64,000 nucleotides of DNA from Pigmentiphaga sp. NML030171 (GCF_002188635.1 NZ_NINX01000043.1:62001-126000); one strand, 5' to 3'. Shown: positions 1-8,069, counted from the stretch's first letter. The notes: generated by a model from the sequence alone, not told the origin. A program made the numbers and translations.

Positions 1-392
1 AGCCGCGCAAACGCATCGATCTCCACGGTCAGACCGGGAAAAACGAGGCCACGCACCTCGACCAACGTGGAACACGGATAAGGCGCCCGGAAGAACTCCT
101 TGCGGGCCCTTCCGACTTCATCCTTGTCCTGGATGTTCGTCACGTAAATCACCAGTTTATAAATATTTTGCACCCCTCCGCCAGCGGCCTCGACCAAAGC
201 GCGGATTTTGCCTAGCACAATCAGGGTTTGTTCGTAGGTGCCCAGCGGTGCGGCGGCCGTGGATTCAGGGTTGGCCGTCATGCCCGACATCGAGATTTCA
301 TTGCCCAGGACCAGGCAATTGGACCAGGTGGCCGTCTCGCGCTCGGGCACCGACGGCGCGATGACGCGGCGCGCCGCCGCGCCGCCGCTCAT
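1..392 (-). CDS. RidA/YjgF family protein (3' end outside window)
   Basis: RidA (YjgF/YER057c/UK114) proteins are small trimeric enamine/imine deaminases; members inside catabolic operons often act on pathway-specific intermediates. The visible part starts at ATG 392 (MSGGAAARRV) and runs off the left edge after about 130 residues, near full family length. Family-like segments are GNEISMSGMTA, a centre with YEQTLIVLGKIRALVEAAGG, and the tail STLVEVRGLVFPGLTVEIDA, where an arginine precedes the usual late glycine/proline region. It lies 58 bp downstream of the Rieske oxygenase gene on the same strand and is probably the last visible gene of the IclR-headed operon. Family assignment is firm; the substrate is unknown. 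Confidence 0.85.
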   Translation of the reverse strand, partial: MSGGAAARRVIAPSVPERETATWSNCLVLGNEISMSGMTANPESTAAAPLGTYEQTLIVLGKIRALVEAAGGGVQNIYKLVIYVTNIQDKDEVGRARKEFFRAPYPCSTLVEVRGLVFPGLTVEIDAFAR

Positions 393-450
393 CGCCGCCT
401 CCAGGCGCCGCGGATTCCCCGGACGGGGAATCCATGCCCGGCACGGCGGC

Positions 451-1470
451 TCACGCCGTCTTTCCTTTCAGTTGCTCGAACTGCTCGGTCGCCAGGTTGC
501 GCAGGTGGCGGCGCAGGCGGACCAGCCCGATGTCGTGCTGGTACAGGTTCTCGCGCTGGTTGGCGTCCGGTTCCATGACTTCCAGCACTTCGCGGTCCTG
601 CTCCAGCACCGCCCAGTGGCGCGCTTCCAGCCGGTTGCGGTACAGGAACTGCCACGCATGGCGCTGCCAGCCCGAGACCTTGCGGCAGCGCCAGTGGAAC
701 ACGGCGGCCAGGTTCTCGGAAATGGGCGTGTAGGTGCCGACGATGGCGAAGCTGCCGCCGGGGCCGCCGGTGGCGGGATACGGGATCTCGAGCCGCAGCC
801 AGTGCAGGCCGGTATTGGCCCACTCGGTCCAGTCGAAGTTCACGCCGCGCTGGCCCTTCTTCTCGAACACGAAGCCGTGCTCGGTGTCGCGCACGCCGAA
901 CTCCGCCACCGAGGAACCTTCGGCCATCGAGTGCGACTGCTTGTGCAGGTAGGTCCCGTGCATCGGGTCCATGACGTTGTCGATGACGTAGCGATAGTCG
1001 CCGCGCCACTCGGTGTAGCACAGGAAAGAGGCGAACTCGTCCGAGACCAGTTCTTCCGGCAGCGTGAAATCGGGAGCCTCGTCCACGTTGTTGGCCGAGT
1101 TGTACAGGAACACCGCGCCGTTGCGCTCGACCACGTGGAAGGAACGCGCGGCGCGCTTGCCTTCCAGGCTGCAGCCGGGGCTGCCCGGCACGTTGGTCAC
1201 CACGCCGTCGGCGCGCACCTGCACGCCGTGGTAGCCGCAGGCGATGCGGTCGCCCAGCAGGATGCCGCGCGACAGCGGCGCGCCACGGTGCGGGCAGTGG
1301 TCTTCCAGCGCGTACAGCTTGCCGGCTTCGTCGCGCCAGAACACCAGCTTCATGCCCAGGCGGCGCAGCGACACGGGCTTGTCGGTAATGAAATTGGACG
1401 GACAGATCGCGTACCAGGTGTCTTTCAGGCCGTTCGCGAGCAGGGTGTCGGGGCTATCGATCTTGATCAT
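451..1470 (-). CDS. Rieske non-haem iron oxygenase, VanA-like alpha subunit
   Basis: Terminal oxygenase for ring hydroxylation or O-demethylation of an aromatic acid. At 339 aa it matches the single-subunit VanA/phthalate-type oxygenases. The N-terminal Rieske [2Fe-2S] centre is visible as CPHRGA (C59, H61) and CGYHG (C78, H81). The mononuclear iron motif follows as NVMDPMHGTYLH (D168, H171, H176). The start is ATG 1470 (MIKIDSPDTL); the open frame continues upstream but overlaps the previous gene and lacks family-like sequence. No reductase gene is visible nearby, so an unlinked or downstream partner is inferred. The gene lies in the IclR-headed catabolic operon, followed by ridA. The substrate cannot be read from the sequence. 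Confidence 0.9.
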   Translation of the reverse strand: MIKIDSPDTLLANGLKDTWYAICPSNFITDKPVSLRRLGMKLVFWRDEAGKLYALEDHCPHRGAPLSRGILLGDRIACGYHGVQVRADGVVTNVPGSPGCSLEGKRAARSFHVVERNGAVFLYNSANNVDEAPDFTLPEELVSDEFASFLCYTEWRGDYRYVIDNVMDPMHGTYLHKQSHSMAEGSSVAEFGVRDTEHGFVFEKKGQRGVNFDWTEWANTGLHWLRLEIPYPATGGPGGSFAIVGTYTPISENLAAVFHWRCRKVSGWQRHAWQFLYRNRLEARHWAVLEQDREVLEVMEPDANQRENLYQHDIGLVRLRRHLRNLATEQFEQLKGKTA

Positions 1471-1480
1471 GGCGGACTCC

Positions 1481-1711
1481 TCAGGCGGTCTCGGCCAGGC
1501 GGGCCAGTTCGGATTGCAGCAGTTCCTCGGTCCAGGGCACGCCGTTGGGGGCCGGGGGGCCGGCATGGTTCAGGTAGTCGACGATGGGAGCCAGTTCATG
1601 CTTGCCCGCCGCGAACGCGCGCTCGAGCGAATCGCCCAGCAGGCTTTCCCATTCCGTGGGAGTACGGCGCCGCGCCTGATGCGGTTCCAGATAACGGTCT
1701 TCTTGCATCAT
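1481..1711 (-). CDS. Small protein of unknown function, 76 aa
   Basis: I do not recognise a firm family. The protein (MMQEDRYLEP start) is acidic and soluble, with no membrane segment or cysteine motif, and the middle (WESLLGDSLERAFAAG) and C-terminus look helical. Small proteins beside Rieske oxygenases are sometimes annotated with a recombinase-like helix-turn-helix domain; that is a weak recollection, not something the motif proves. Its ATG overlaps the TGA of the upstream 107-aa gene (ATGA, 1708-1711), so translational coupling is likely, and it ends 10 bp before the Rieske start. A role as an accessory subunit of the oxygenase or the ring-cleavage step is inferred from position only. Confidence 0.75.
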   Translation of the reverse strand: MMQEDRYLEPHQARRRTPTEWESLLGDSLERAFAAGKHELAPIVDYLNHAGPPAPNGVPWTEELLQSELARLAETA

Positions 1712-2031
1712 TTACCTCCGTTGCGTACGCGTTCGCGGATGCGTTCGCGAACGGGAACAAAGTCATAAGTGGGATAGCACTCGGTGCGGAACACGCCCCA
1801 GGCCGAGCGCTCGAGCTCGACATTGACCGTGGCCAGCAGATGCGGCGGCACCTCGAGCGTCACGATCTGCCCCAGCCCCATCGCCACGGTCCAGGACACG
1901 ATCTTCACGCCCTCGGGCGGGAACCGTTCCCACCAGTCGGCTTCTTTCAGCTTGGTCTGGACCGCGTCCAGATTGTTCGACTGATCGTGCTTGAGCAGCA
2001 CGGTCAACATCACATTCGCCGGCTCGGCCAT
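1708..2031 (-). CDS. Hypothetical protein, 107 aa, in catabolic operon
   Basis: Not recognised by family. It begins MAEPANVMLTVLLKH and has an alternating strand/helix pattern (VMLTVLLKH, then helix LDAVQTKLKEADWWERF, then KIVSWTVAMG and QIVTLEVP strands) reminiscent of a ferredoxin-like dimeric alpha-beta barrel such as the muconolactone-isomerase/EthD type, but without a decisive motif. It has no signal peptide or transmembrane segment. It sits 9 bp after the VOC-family gene and overlaps the next 76-aa gene by 4 bp, so all three are very likely co-translated. A small isomerase or accessory protein of the pathway is a plausible inference. Confidence 0.75.
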   Translation of the reverse strand: MAEPANVMLTVLLKHDQSNNLDAVQTKLKEADWWERFPPEGVKIVSWTVAMGLGQIVTLEVPPHLLATVNVELERSAWGVFRTECYPTYDFVPVRERIRERVRNGGK

Positions 2032-2040
2032 ACGTCGCCC

Positions 2041-3003
2041 CTATTTCTTCTCGGTAAGAAACTTGCCGTCGGGCGCCTTGGCGTTCTTCTGGCGGCGGGT
2101 GTTGCCGTCCAGGCCGCCGTCGATCGCCCATTCGGCGAACACCGTGGGACCGGGCTCGAAATCGCGGGCTTCCCACTCGGCGTCCAGGTAGTCGTCGTCG
2201 GCGTAGTACTCGATCAGGCCGCCGCCCGGGAAATTGAAATACCAGAAGTAGGCCGACGATATCGGATGGCGGCCCGGGCCGAGCTGCGTGCTCCAGCCAT
2301 GGCGGGCCATCGCCATGCCGCCGCCGAACACCTCGTGGATGTCGCGCACGGCGAACGCCACGTGGTTCAGGCCGGCGCGCGGCTGCGGCGGCTGCAACAG
2401 GAACAGGTCATGGTGGCCGCCCTCGGGCGCGCAGCGCAGGAAGGCGCCCTTGCCCGGATAGCGGTCGGAAGCCACGAAACCGAAGTTCTCGGTGTAGAAC
2501 TGCTCGCAGGCCTTCACATCCTTCACGAAGAACACTACGTGGCCGACCTCGATGGGCGTGGCGCGCTCGTAGATCGGGCTGCGCTGGTTGCGGCGGGCCT
2601 TGGTGCCCCAGGTGTTCATGCCCGGGCTGTCGAGGTCGATGTCGATCTTGCGGGTGGTCTGGAAACGTACCGCCAGGCCGTTGGGGTCGGTACAACCGAC
2701 CCGCCCGCCTTCGTTCACGTAGCCCGGCTTGTCCTTCAGGCGAGCGGCGAAGCGCTCCAGCACTTCGTCGCTGGACACGCCCCACACCACTTCACGCAGC
2801 GTCGGGCCATCCTCGATCGCCGGCGGCAGGCCCGGGAAATCGGTGGTCTTCACGATCACCCGGCACTTGTTCATCGACTCGAACACCAGCGACTTGTCGG
2901 TTTCCTCGGCCAGCGTCAAGCCCCAGTCGGACAGGAACTGTTTGCACGCGGCCAGATCGTCGGCGCCGTAGGTGATTTCGTCTATACCCAATACGTCCAT
3001 CAT
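2041..3003 (-). CDS. VOC family (extradiol dioxygenase-like) protein
   Basis: A 320-aa two-domain vicinal-oxygen-chelate protein, the size of type I extradiol ring-cleavage dioxygenases. The catalytic C-terminal half shows the expected metal ligands: His in VGHVVFFVKD, His in LNHVAFAVRDI, and Glu in GGLIEYYADDDY. Start ATG 3003 (MMDVLGIDEI) follows a good GGAG ribosome site; ATG 3000 is an alternative. An 8-bp hairpin (3016-3034, arms CTTGGTGC/GCACCAAG) lies just upstream of that site. It follows the aldehyde dehydrogenase in the operon, separated by a dispersed repeat. Ring cleavage of a catechol-type intermediate is likely from family and context, but VOC proteins also include isomerases and hydrolases. 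Confidence 0.88.
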   Translation of the reverse strand: MMDVLGIDEITYGADDLAACKQFLSDWGLTLAEETDKSLVFESMNKCRVIVKTTDFPGLPPAIEDGPTLREVVWGVSSDEVLERFAARLKDKPGYVNEGGRVGCTDPNGLAVRFQTTRKIDIDLDSPGMNTWGTKARRNQRSPIYERATPIEVGHVVFFVKDVKACEQFYTENFGFVASDRYPGKGAFLRCAPEGGHHDLFLLQPPQPRAGLNHVAFAVRDIHEVFGGGMAMARHGWSTQLGPGRHPISSAYFWYFNFPGGGLIEYYADDDYLDAEWEARDFEPGPTVFAEWAIDGGLDGNTRRQKNAKAPDGKFLTEKK

Positions 3004-3015
3004 ATCTCTCCAAAA

Positions 3016-3034
3016 CTTGGTGCTCCGCACCAAG
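3016..3034 (-). other. Hairpin just upstream of the VOC gene ribosome site
   Basis: A perfect 8-bp inverted repeat (CTTGGTGC, 3-nt loop, GCACCAAG) lies in the leader of the VOC-family gene, ending about 12 bases before its start codon and just before the TTTGGAGAG ribosome site. No U-run follows, so it is not an obvious intrinsic terminator. It could modulate translation or protect the 5' end of a processed mRNA; this is inference. Confidence 0.4.
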
Positions 3035-3043
3035 ACGCCCCAC

Positions 3044-3128
3044 CTAGACCAGGGCACGAAGGATCCGGCTCCGCCGGTCCTTCGCCGCCCGCCCCCTGGG
3101 GGGCGCGCGTAAGCGCGTAGGGGGGAGC
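3044..3128. repeat. Dispersed GC-rich intergenic repeat, copy 1
   Basis: Contains three short hairpin-forming blocks shared with the other copies: GGATCCGGCTCCGCCGGTCC, a C5/G6 block (CCCCCTGGGGGG), and CGCGCGTAAGCGCGTAGGGG. An outer CCTGGTCTAG end is shared with the copy at 23.70 kb. It fills the gap between the aldehyde dehydrogenase stop and the VOC gene start, so it would be transcribed inside the operon. No transposase or target-site duplication is evident. Confidence 0.75.
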
Positions 3129-3129
3129 C

Positions 3130-4608
3130 CTACACTGCCCAAGGCAAAGGATTCTGGTTCATGCCCCAGTACATGCCTTTCTGTTCCATGTACTGCAGGA
3201 TGCCGAGTCGGCCCTTCTCGCGACCCAGGCCGCTGTCGCGCCAGCCGCCGAACGGCGTGGAAATCGAGAAGAACTTGTAGGTGTTGATCCACACCGTGCC
3301 GGCCTGCACGGCGCGGCCCACGCGCCAGGCGCGCTTGTAGTCGCGCGTCCAGATACCGGCGGCCAGCGCGTACACACTGTCGTTGGCCTGCTCGATCAGG
3401 TCCTCTTCGTTGTCGAACGGCATCGCCACCAGCACCGGCCCGAAGATCTCCTCCTGGCTGATGCGCGCCCGGTTGTCCAGGCCCTCGATGATGGTGGGGC
3501 GATAGAAATAGCCCTTGTCGTAGATGCCGCCTTCCGGACGATGTCCGCCGGTGCGGATGCGGCCGCCCTCGGACACGCCCAGCTCGACGTAGCGCTCGAT
3601 CGATTCGCGATGGCGGCCGGTGATGAGCGGGCCCATCTGGGTACGCTCGTCGGCAGGGTCGCCCACGCGCAGCGCCGCGGCGCCCTTGGTCAGGCGGTCC
3701 AGGAACTGCTCGTAGATGGACGAGGCGACGAACAGGCGCGATCCGGCGATGCAGGATTCGCCCGACGAACTGAAGATGCCGTACAGCACGCCGTTGACGG
3801 CATGGTCCAGGTCGGCGTCCTCGAACACCATGGTGGGCGACTTGCCGCCCAGTTCCAGAGACACCGGCATCATCTTGTCGGCCGCGATGTGGGCGATGTG
3901 CCGGCCGGTGGTCGTGCCGCCGGTGAAGGACACGCGCTTGACCAGCGGGTGCTTGGTGATGGCGTCGCCGATGATCGAGCCCTTGCCCGGCAGCACGCTG
4001 ATGATGCCCTTGGGCACGCCGGCCTCTTCACAGATGGCGGCTAGGTCCAGGGCCATCAACGGCGTGACTTCGGCGGGCTTGACCACCAGGGCGTTGCCGG
4101 CGGCCAGCGCCGGGGCCATTTTCTGGGCCTCGCTGGCGATGGGCGAGTTCCAGGGGGTGATGGCGGCCACCACGCCCATGGGGTCGTACACGCTCATGGA
4201 AACGTAGTCGCCGCGCGACGGCGTGATCACTTCCTCCAGCGTCTCGCAGGCGGCCGCGAAGAACTGGAAGGTACCCGCGGCGCTGGCCACCAGCGCGCGC
4301 GTCTCGCTGATGGGCTTGCCGTTGTCCAGGCGCTGGCGCTGGGCCAGGTCCTCGGCGCGCTCGCGGATCAATTGCGCGATCCGGTACAGCACGGCGGCGC
4401 GCTCGTGCGGCTTGCGCTGGGCCCAGCCGCTGGTGCGGAAAGCCTTGTGCGCGCCCTGGATCGCCTCTTCGACGTCGTCCAGGCTGGCCGCGTTCAGGTA
4501 GGCCACGGGCTCGCCGGTGGCCGGATACACGGTCGCGTAGCGGTCGCCGCCGCCCTCGCGCCAGACGCCGGCGACGCAGATGGGAAGATTCTTGTCGGAA
4601 ATCAGCAT
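3130..4608 (-). CDS. Aldehyde dehydrogenase, NAD(P)-dependent
   Basis: Oxidises an aldehyde to the acid. The 492-aa length is typical of the superfamily. The catalytic residues are visible: E252 in LELGGKSP and nucleophile C286 in SSGESCIAGS; the cofactor-binding PWNSP and FTGGTTTG segments are also intact. It starts at ATG 4608 (MLISDKNLPI), 3 bp after the TPP-enzyme stop, so the two are co-translated. A TPP-dependent decarboxylase followed by an aldehyde dehydrogenase is the arrangement seen for 2-oxo-acid breakdown such as benzoylformate to benzaldehyde to benzoate. That parallel suggests a role but does not fix the substrate. Confidence 0.93.
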   Translation of the reverse strand: MLISDKNLPICVAGVWREGGGDRYATVYPATGEPVAYLNAASLDDVEEAIQGAHKAFRTSGWAQRKPHERAAVLYRIAQLIRERAEDLAQRQRLDNGKPISETRALVASAAGTFQFFAAACETLEEVITPSRGDYVSMSVYDPMGVVAAITPWNSPIASEAQKMAPALAAGNALVVKPAEVTPLMALDLAAICEEAGVPKGIISVLPGKGSIIGDAITKHPLVKRVSFTGGTTTGRHIAHIAADKMMPVSLELGGKSPTMVFEDADLDHAVNGVLYGIFSSSGESCIAGSRLFVASSIYEQFLDRLTKGAAALRVGDPADERTQMGPLITGRHRESIERYVELGVSEGGRIRTGGHRPEGGIYDKGYFYRPTIIEGLDNRARISQEEIFGPVLVAMPFDNEEDLIEQANDSVYALAAGIWTRDYKRAWRVGRAVQAGTVWINTYKFFSISTPFGGWRDSGLGREKGRLGILQYMEQKGMYWGMNQNPLPWAV

Positions 4609-4611
4609 GGT

Positions 4612-6291
4612 TCAGGCTCCCGCCTTGTCGGTCGCGGCCTTGACCGGGGGACCCGCGAACTTGGTGTTGAAGCCGCCGACCGACAACATGTCGATCTCGA
4701 CGATGAACGGGCCCTTGGCGGCCAGGCCCTGCCTGAGCGCGCCTTCCAGCTCGTCCAGGTTCTTGACGCGGGCATGGCCCAGGCCCATGGACTGCGTCAG
4801 CAGCGCATAGTCGGGGGTATGCAGTTGCACGTAATGCTTGCGCCCGCCATAGACCGCGTCCTGGATGTTCTTGATGACGCCGTACGACTGGTCGTTCATC
4901 AGGACGATGAGCATGTCGGCCTGTTCCTGCACGGCCGTCGCCAACTCGCCCAGGTTCAGGATGAAGCCGCCGTCGCCGGCCAGCGTGAAGGTCTTCTTGC
5001 CCGAGCCGGTCACGGCCGCGCCGACGGCGGCGCCCACGCCCATGGCCAGGCCCAGCCCGATGCCGCCGCCCAGGGCATGCACGCCGGCCTTGGGCTCGTG
5101 CAGGCAGGGCAGGCGGTTGCCCCAGATGCTGTTGGACAACGTGACGTCGCGGACCCAGTTGAAGGACTCGCCCACCACCGACTGCAAGGTGTCGATCAGC
5201 CGGGTGTACGGGCCGACGTCATCGCGCAGCTTGGCCATCGCGGCCTGCTTGGCGGACCGGATGTCGTCCAGGAACTTGGGATCGACCGACATCTTGCCTT
5301 CCAGGCGGTCGGCCAGGCCCTTGAGCGCCAGCGTCGCGTCGCCGTTGACGAAGAAATCGGTGGTATAGGCGCGGCCGTCCGCCTGCGAATCGGCGTCGAT
5401 GCGGTACCGGGTCGCGGGCAGCTTGATCGCGTACTTCAGCGTCTCGTTGCTGCGCAGGCGCGAGCCGACCACCAGCAGGGCGTCCACCGTCTGGTAGAGG
5501 TTCTCGACCGGCTTGGCGACCGTGAACGAACCCAGGCAGGCCGGGTCGTTTTCCGGGATCACGCCGCGGCCCTGCGTGCTGGTGATCACGCCGAAGCCCA
5601 TCTTGACCAGACGGCGCACCTGTTCGCCGGCCTGGCGGGCGCCACCGCCCAGCCACAGCAGCGGGCGCTTGGCCTGGGCCAGGCGGTTGGCCAGTTCGTC
5701 CAGCGCGGCCTCGGACGGCGCCAGGGGCACCACGGGCAGCGGATTCAGGTCGGCGGGTTCGTCGATCAGCGCGGCCTGCACGTCGATGGGAATCTCGATG
5801 CTGACCGGGCCGGTGGGCGCGGTCATGGCGATCTGCACGGCGCGCTTGACGATGCCGATGGCGGTCTCGGGCGTACGGATGCGGAACGCGGCCTTGGAGA
5901 CGGCCTGCAGCATGTCGAGCTGATGGTTGGCTTCGTGGATGAAGCCCAGGTTCTGGTCCAGGTAGGGGCTGTCGATCTGGCCGGTCAGGTGCAGCAGCGG
6001 CGTGCCGGCGGTGATGGCTTCGACCATCGAGCCCGCGGCATTGCCGGCGGCGGTGCCGGTGCTGGTCACGGTCACGCCCAGGCCGCCGGTGGTGCGGGCA
6101 TAGGCGTCGGCCATGTTGGTCGCGCCCGCCTCGCCCCGGGCCATGACGAAGCGGATGTTGCCGCGTTCGCCGAAGGCGTCCAGGATGGGCATGTTGTGGA
6201 TCGAGATGACCCCGAATGCCGCCTTGACGCCGCAGTTCTCCAGGAACTGCGCAATGGCTGCGCCGACGGTGATACGGTTGACATTAGGCAT
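4612..6291 (-). CDS. Thiamine pyrophosphate-dependent lyase (acetolactate synthase/benzoylformate decarboxylase superfamily)
   Basis: A 559-aa enzyme with the three-domain layout of the TPP lyase family. The N-terminal PYR domain carries the cofactor-activating Glu (E54 in ARGEAGATNMA). The C-terminal PP domain holds the Mg/TPP motif GDGGFILNLG...LMNDQSYG around residues 440-470. The start chosen is ATG 6291 (MPNVNRITVG), which overlaps the end of the SDR gene by 8 bp; longer in-frame starts have no family sequence. It catalyses C-C cleavage or ligation of a 2-oxo acid, most likely a decarboxylation feeding the next gene, an aldehyde dehydrogenase. It is unlikely to be biosynthetic acetolactate synthase because no ilvH-type small subunit follows. 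Confidence 0.9.
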   Translation of the reverse strand: MPNVNRITVGAAIAQFLENCGVKAAFGVISIHNMPILDAFGERGNIRFVMARGEAGATNMADAYARTTGGLGVTVTSTGTAAGNAAGSMVEAITAGTPLLHLTGQIDSPYLDQNLGFIHEANHQLDMLQAVSKAAFRIRTPETAIGIVKRAVQIAMTAPTGPVSIEIPIDVQAALIDEPADLNPLPVVPLAPSEAALDELANRLAQAKRPLLWLGGGARQAGEQVRRLVKMGFGVITSTQGRGVIPENDPACLGSFTVAKPVENLYQTVDALLVVGSRLRSNETLKYAIKLPATRYRIDADSQADGRAYTTDFFVNGDATLALKGLADRLEGKMSVDPKFLDDIRSAKQAAMAKLRDDVGPYTRLIDTLQSVVGESFNWVRDVTLSNSIWGNRLPCLHEPKAGVHALGGGIGLGLAMGVGAAVGAAVTGSGKKTFTLAGDGGFILNLGELATAVQEQADMLIVLMNDQSYGVIKNIQDAVYGGRKHYVQLHTPDYALLTQSMGLGHARVKNLDELEGALRQGLAAKGPFIVEIDMLSVGGFNTKFAGPPVKAATDKAGA

Positions 6292-7081
6292 GACGGCAAA
6301 CCCCTCCGGAAATATCGATATGGCTGCCCGTCGTGTAGGAAGACAAGGGCGTGGCAAGGAAGAAAATGGCCCGCGCGGGCTCTTCGGGGCGGCCCAGGCG
6401 GCCCAGCGGGATCTGTTTCTCGGCGGCGATGCGGCCCGTCCATTGTTCCCAGGTCAAGGAGCGATCCTTGCGCTCTTCGTAGCGGCGGCGCCATTGGCCC
6501 GATTCCACCAGTCCCAGCAGGATGCCGTTCACGCGGATCTTCTTGGGGGCCAGTTCGAAGGCCAGCGAGCGCACCAGGTTATGGATGCCGGCGCGCGCGG
6601 CCGACGTGGCCACCATGTGCGGTTCGGGCTGGATCGCCAGGAGCGAGTTCACGCACACGATCGCGGCGTCCTCGCTCAGTGAAAGCTGCGGGATGAAGCT
6701 GCGGGTCGGGTTGATGACCGAGAAGAACTTCAGTTGGACTTCGTCCAGCCACGCCGAGTTCTCGGTGCTGGCGAACGTGGACACGCGGCCCTGGCCGGCG
6801 TTGTTGACCAGGATGGACGCCGTTCCCAGTTCTTTCTGCACCTGGGCGGCGAAAGCCTCGACCTGCTCGGGCACCAGCACGTCGCACCGGGCCGCGAGGA
6901 TGCGGGCGCCGGGAAAGCGCGCCAGCAGGCCTTCCCTGGCCTGGTCGAGCTTGTCCTCGTTGCGGCCGCAGAAGGCGACTGCAGCGCCGGCTTCCAGCAG
7001 CAAGCCGACCGTCGCGAGTCCGATGCCCGAGGTTCCCCCCGTGACGACGGCGACCTTCCCGTCAAGCTTATACATAGTCAT
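6284..7081 (-). CDS. SDR family oxidoreductase with atypical active site
   Basis: Classical-size short-chain dehydrogenase (265 aa) with the cofactor motif TGGTSGIG (residues about 14-21) and NNAG. The usual catalytic YxxxK is absent: at that point the sequence reads VATSAARAG, giving Thr in place of Tyr and Arg in place of Lys, although the preceding Ser (VNSLLA) is kept. Other SDR subgroups with a TSAARAG segment exist, so this is probably natural rather than decay. The start (MTMYKLDGK) overlaps the stop of the IclR gene as ATGA, implying translational coupling. It is either a dehydrogenase with altered chemistry or a dehydratase/isomerase-like member of the pathway. Confidence 0.88.
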   Translation of the reverse strand: MTMYKLDGKVAVVTGGTSGIGLATVGLLLEAGAAVAFCGRNEDKLDQAREGLLARFPGARILAARCDVLVPEQVEAFAAQVQKELGTASILVNNAGQGRVSTFASTENSAWLDEVQLKFFSVINPTRSFIPQLSLSEDAAIVCVNSLLAIQPEPHMVATSAARAGIHNLVRSLAFELAPKKIRVNGILLGLVESGQWRRRYEERKDRSLTWEQWTGRIAAEKQIPLGRLGRPEEPARAIFFLATPLSSYTTGSHIDISGGVCRHA

Positions 7082-7923
7082 CAGGCAACCATTCCGTTCA
7101 GTTTTTCATCGAGACCGTAGGCGGCATCCTGCCCACGGTAGTTGAGCAAAGAAGAAAGTTCGGCGGCGCTTTCGCAGACGCTGCGCGCCAGGCGCTCCAG
7201 GCGTCCGGCCTCGAGCGGCACGGCGGGCATCGCCACGCCCAGCGCGGCGGCGATGGCGCCGCCCTGCTCGCGCACCGGCGCGGCCAGGGTGGAGATGCCC
7301 GACTCGAAGAAGCCTTCGTGCAACAGATAGGGCCGCCGGCGGTCCTGCACCAGCAGCGCGTGCAATTGCTCCACCGAGCGGGGCGTGAACGCGTTGACGA
7401 CGGGCAGCGTCCCCTGCGGGTACAGCTCGCGCAGCGCTTCCAGGGACATGTCGGCCATCAGCACCCGGCCCAGCACCGTGGCATGGGCCGGCAGGCGCGT
7501 GCCGACGTTCACCGAGCTGGCGAGGGGCGTGTTGGCGGCGGCCTTGGCGACGTAGACGATGTCCGCGCCGTCGCGCACCACCAGATGGCAGGAGAGATTG
7601 AATTCGTTGCGCACCCGCTCCAGCAGGGGCGCCCCCAACTGGGTCAGCTCGAGCGAGGCGAGGTACTCGAAGCCCAGGCGCAGCACGGCCATGCCCAGCG
7701 AATAGTCGCGGCCGTTGTCCGCGCGATGGATGAAGCCCATGCGCTCGAGCGTGGCCAGCAACCGGAATACCGTGGTGCGGGGCACGCCCAGCCGACGCGC
7801 CAGTTCGGGCGCGTTCATGGCGCCCTGGGCCTGGCCGACCTCGCACAGCACCCGCAGGCCGCGCTCGAGGCCGGGAACGACGTACTTGTCCTGCGGGGTT
7901 TCCTGGGGGGAAAGCGGGTTCAC
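7081..7923 (-). CDS. IclR family transcriptional regulator (IclR-1)
   Basis: 280-aa IclR regulator with an N-terminal winged helix-turn-helix (APELARRLGVPRTTVFRLL, residues about 40-58) and a C-terminal effector domain (GTRLPAHATVLGRVLMA). It is the first gene of the catabolic operon and overlaps the SDR start by 4 bp. The start is GTG 7923 (decoded MNPLSPQETP), since the family N-terminus DKYVVPGLERGL follows at once. It is clearly paralogous to the IclR at 15434-16264, with long stretches in common such as VLRLGFEYLASLELT. It probably controls its own operon through the motif array at 7978-8055. Confidence 0.93.
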   Translation of the reverse strand: MNPLSPQETPQDKYVVPGLERGLRVLCEVGQAQGAMNAPELARRLGVPRTTVFRLLATLERMGFIHRADNGRDYSLGMAVLRLGFEYLASLELTQLGAPLLERVRNEFNLSCHLVVRDGADIVYVAKAAANTPLASSVNVGTRLPAHATVLGRVLMADMSLEALRELYPQGTLPVVNAFTPRSVEQLHALLVQDRRRPYLLHEGFFESGISTLAAPVREQGGAIAAALGVAMPAVPLEAGRLERLARSVCESAAELSSLLNYRGQDAAYGLDEKLNGMVA

Positions 7924-7977
7924 GGCGCGCGCTGGGGTTCGGACGAGTGGCTAAGGGATGCGCATGGATATCGTTTC

Positions 7978-8055
7978 AAATATGAACTGACAATCCATAC
8001 ACGGAACAGAACGAAATATAGCCGCTCCGCCCCTTCGTCGGCACTAGGGTAAACC
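7978..8055 (-). promoter_or_regulatory. Putative IclR operator/promoter array, copy A
   Basis: Shared with a block at 19965-20044 in front of the second IclR operon. The core (7978-8009) matches at 23 of 32 positions without gaps. Read on the minus strand it contains two direct half-sites, GTTCCGTGT and GTTCATATT, 20 bp apart (start to start). It is followed on the plus strand by AAATATAGC (8014-8022) and GGGTAAACC (8047-8055) in the same order and nearly the same spacing as copy B. TTCCGT and TATTTG could serve as -35 and -10 with an 18-bp spacer. The core ends 54 bp before the GTG of IclR-1. Regulator binding is inference. Confidence 0.65.
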
Positions 8056-8069
8056 CGAAATCGTGGTAT

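Noticed and set aside
238-3120. A 960-residue plus-strand open frame across the catabolic operon
   Set aside because: It is antisense to several genes with clear motifs (Rieske, VOC). Its sequence is low-complexity Arg/Ala/His-rich, typical of the shadow frame of GC-rich genes.
3044-3128. Repeat considered as a CRISPR or insertion sequence
   Set aside because: Copies are scattered, not tandem with spacers, and no transposase or terminal duplication is present.
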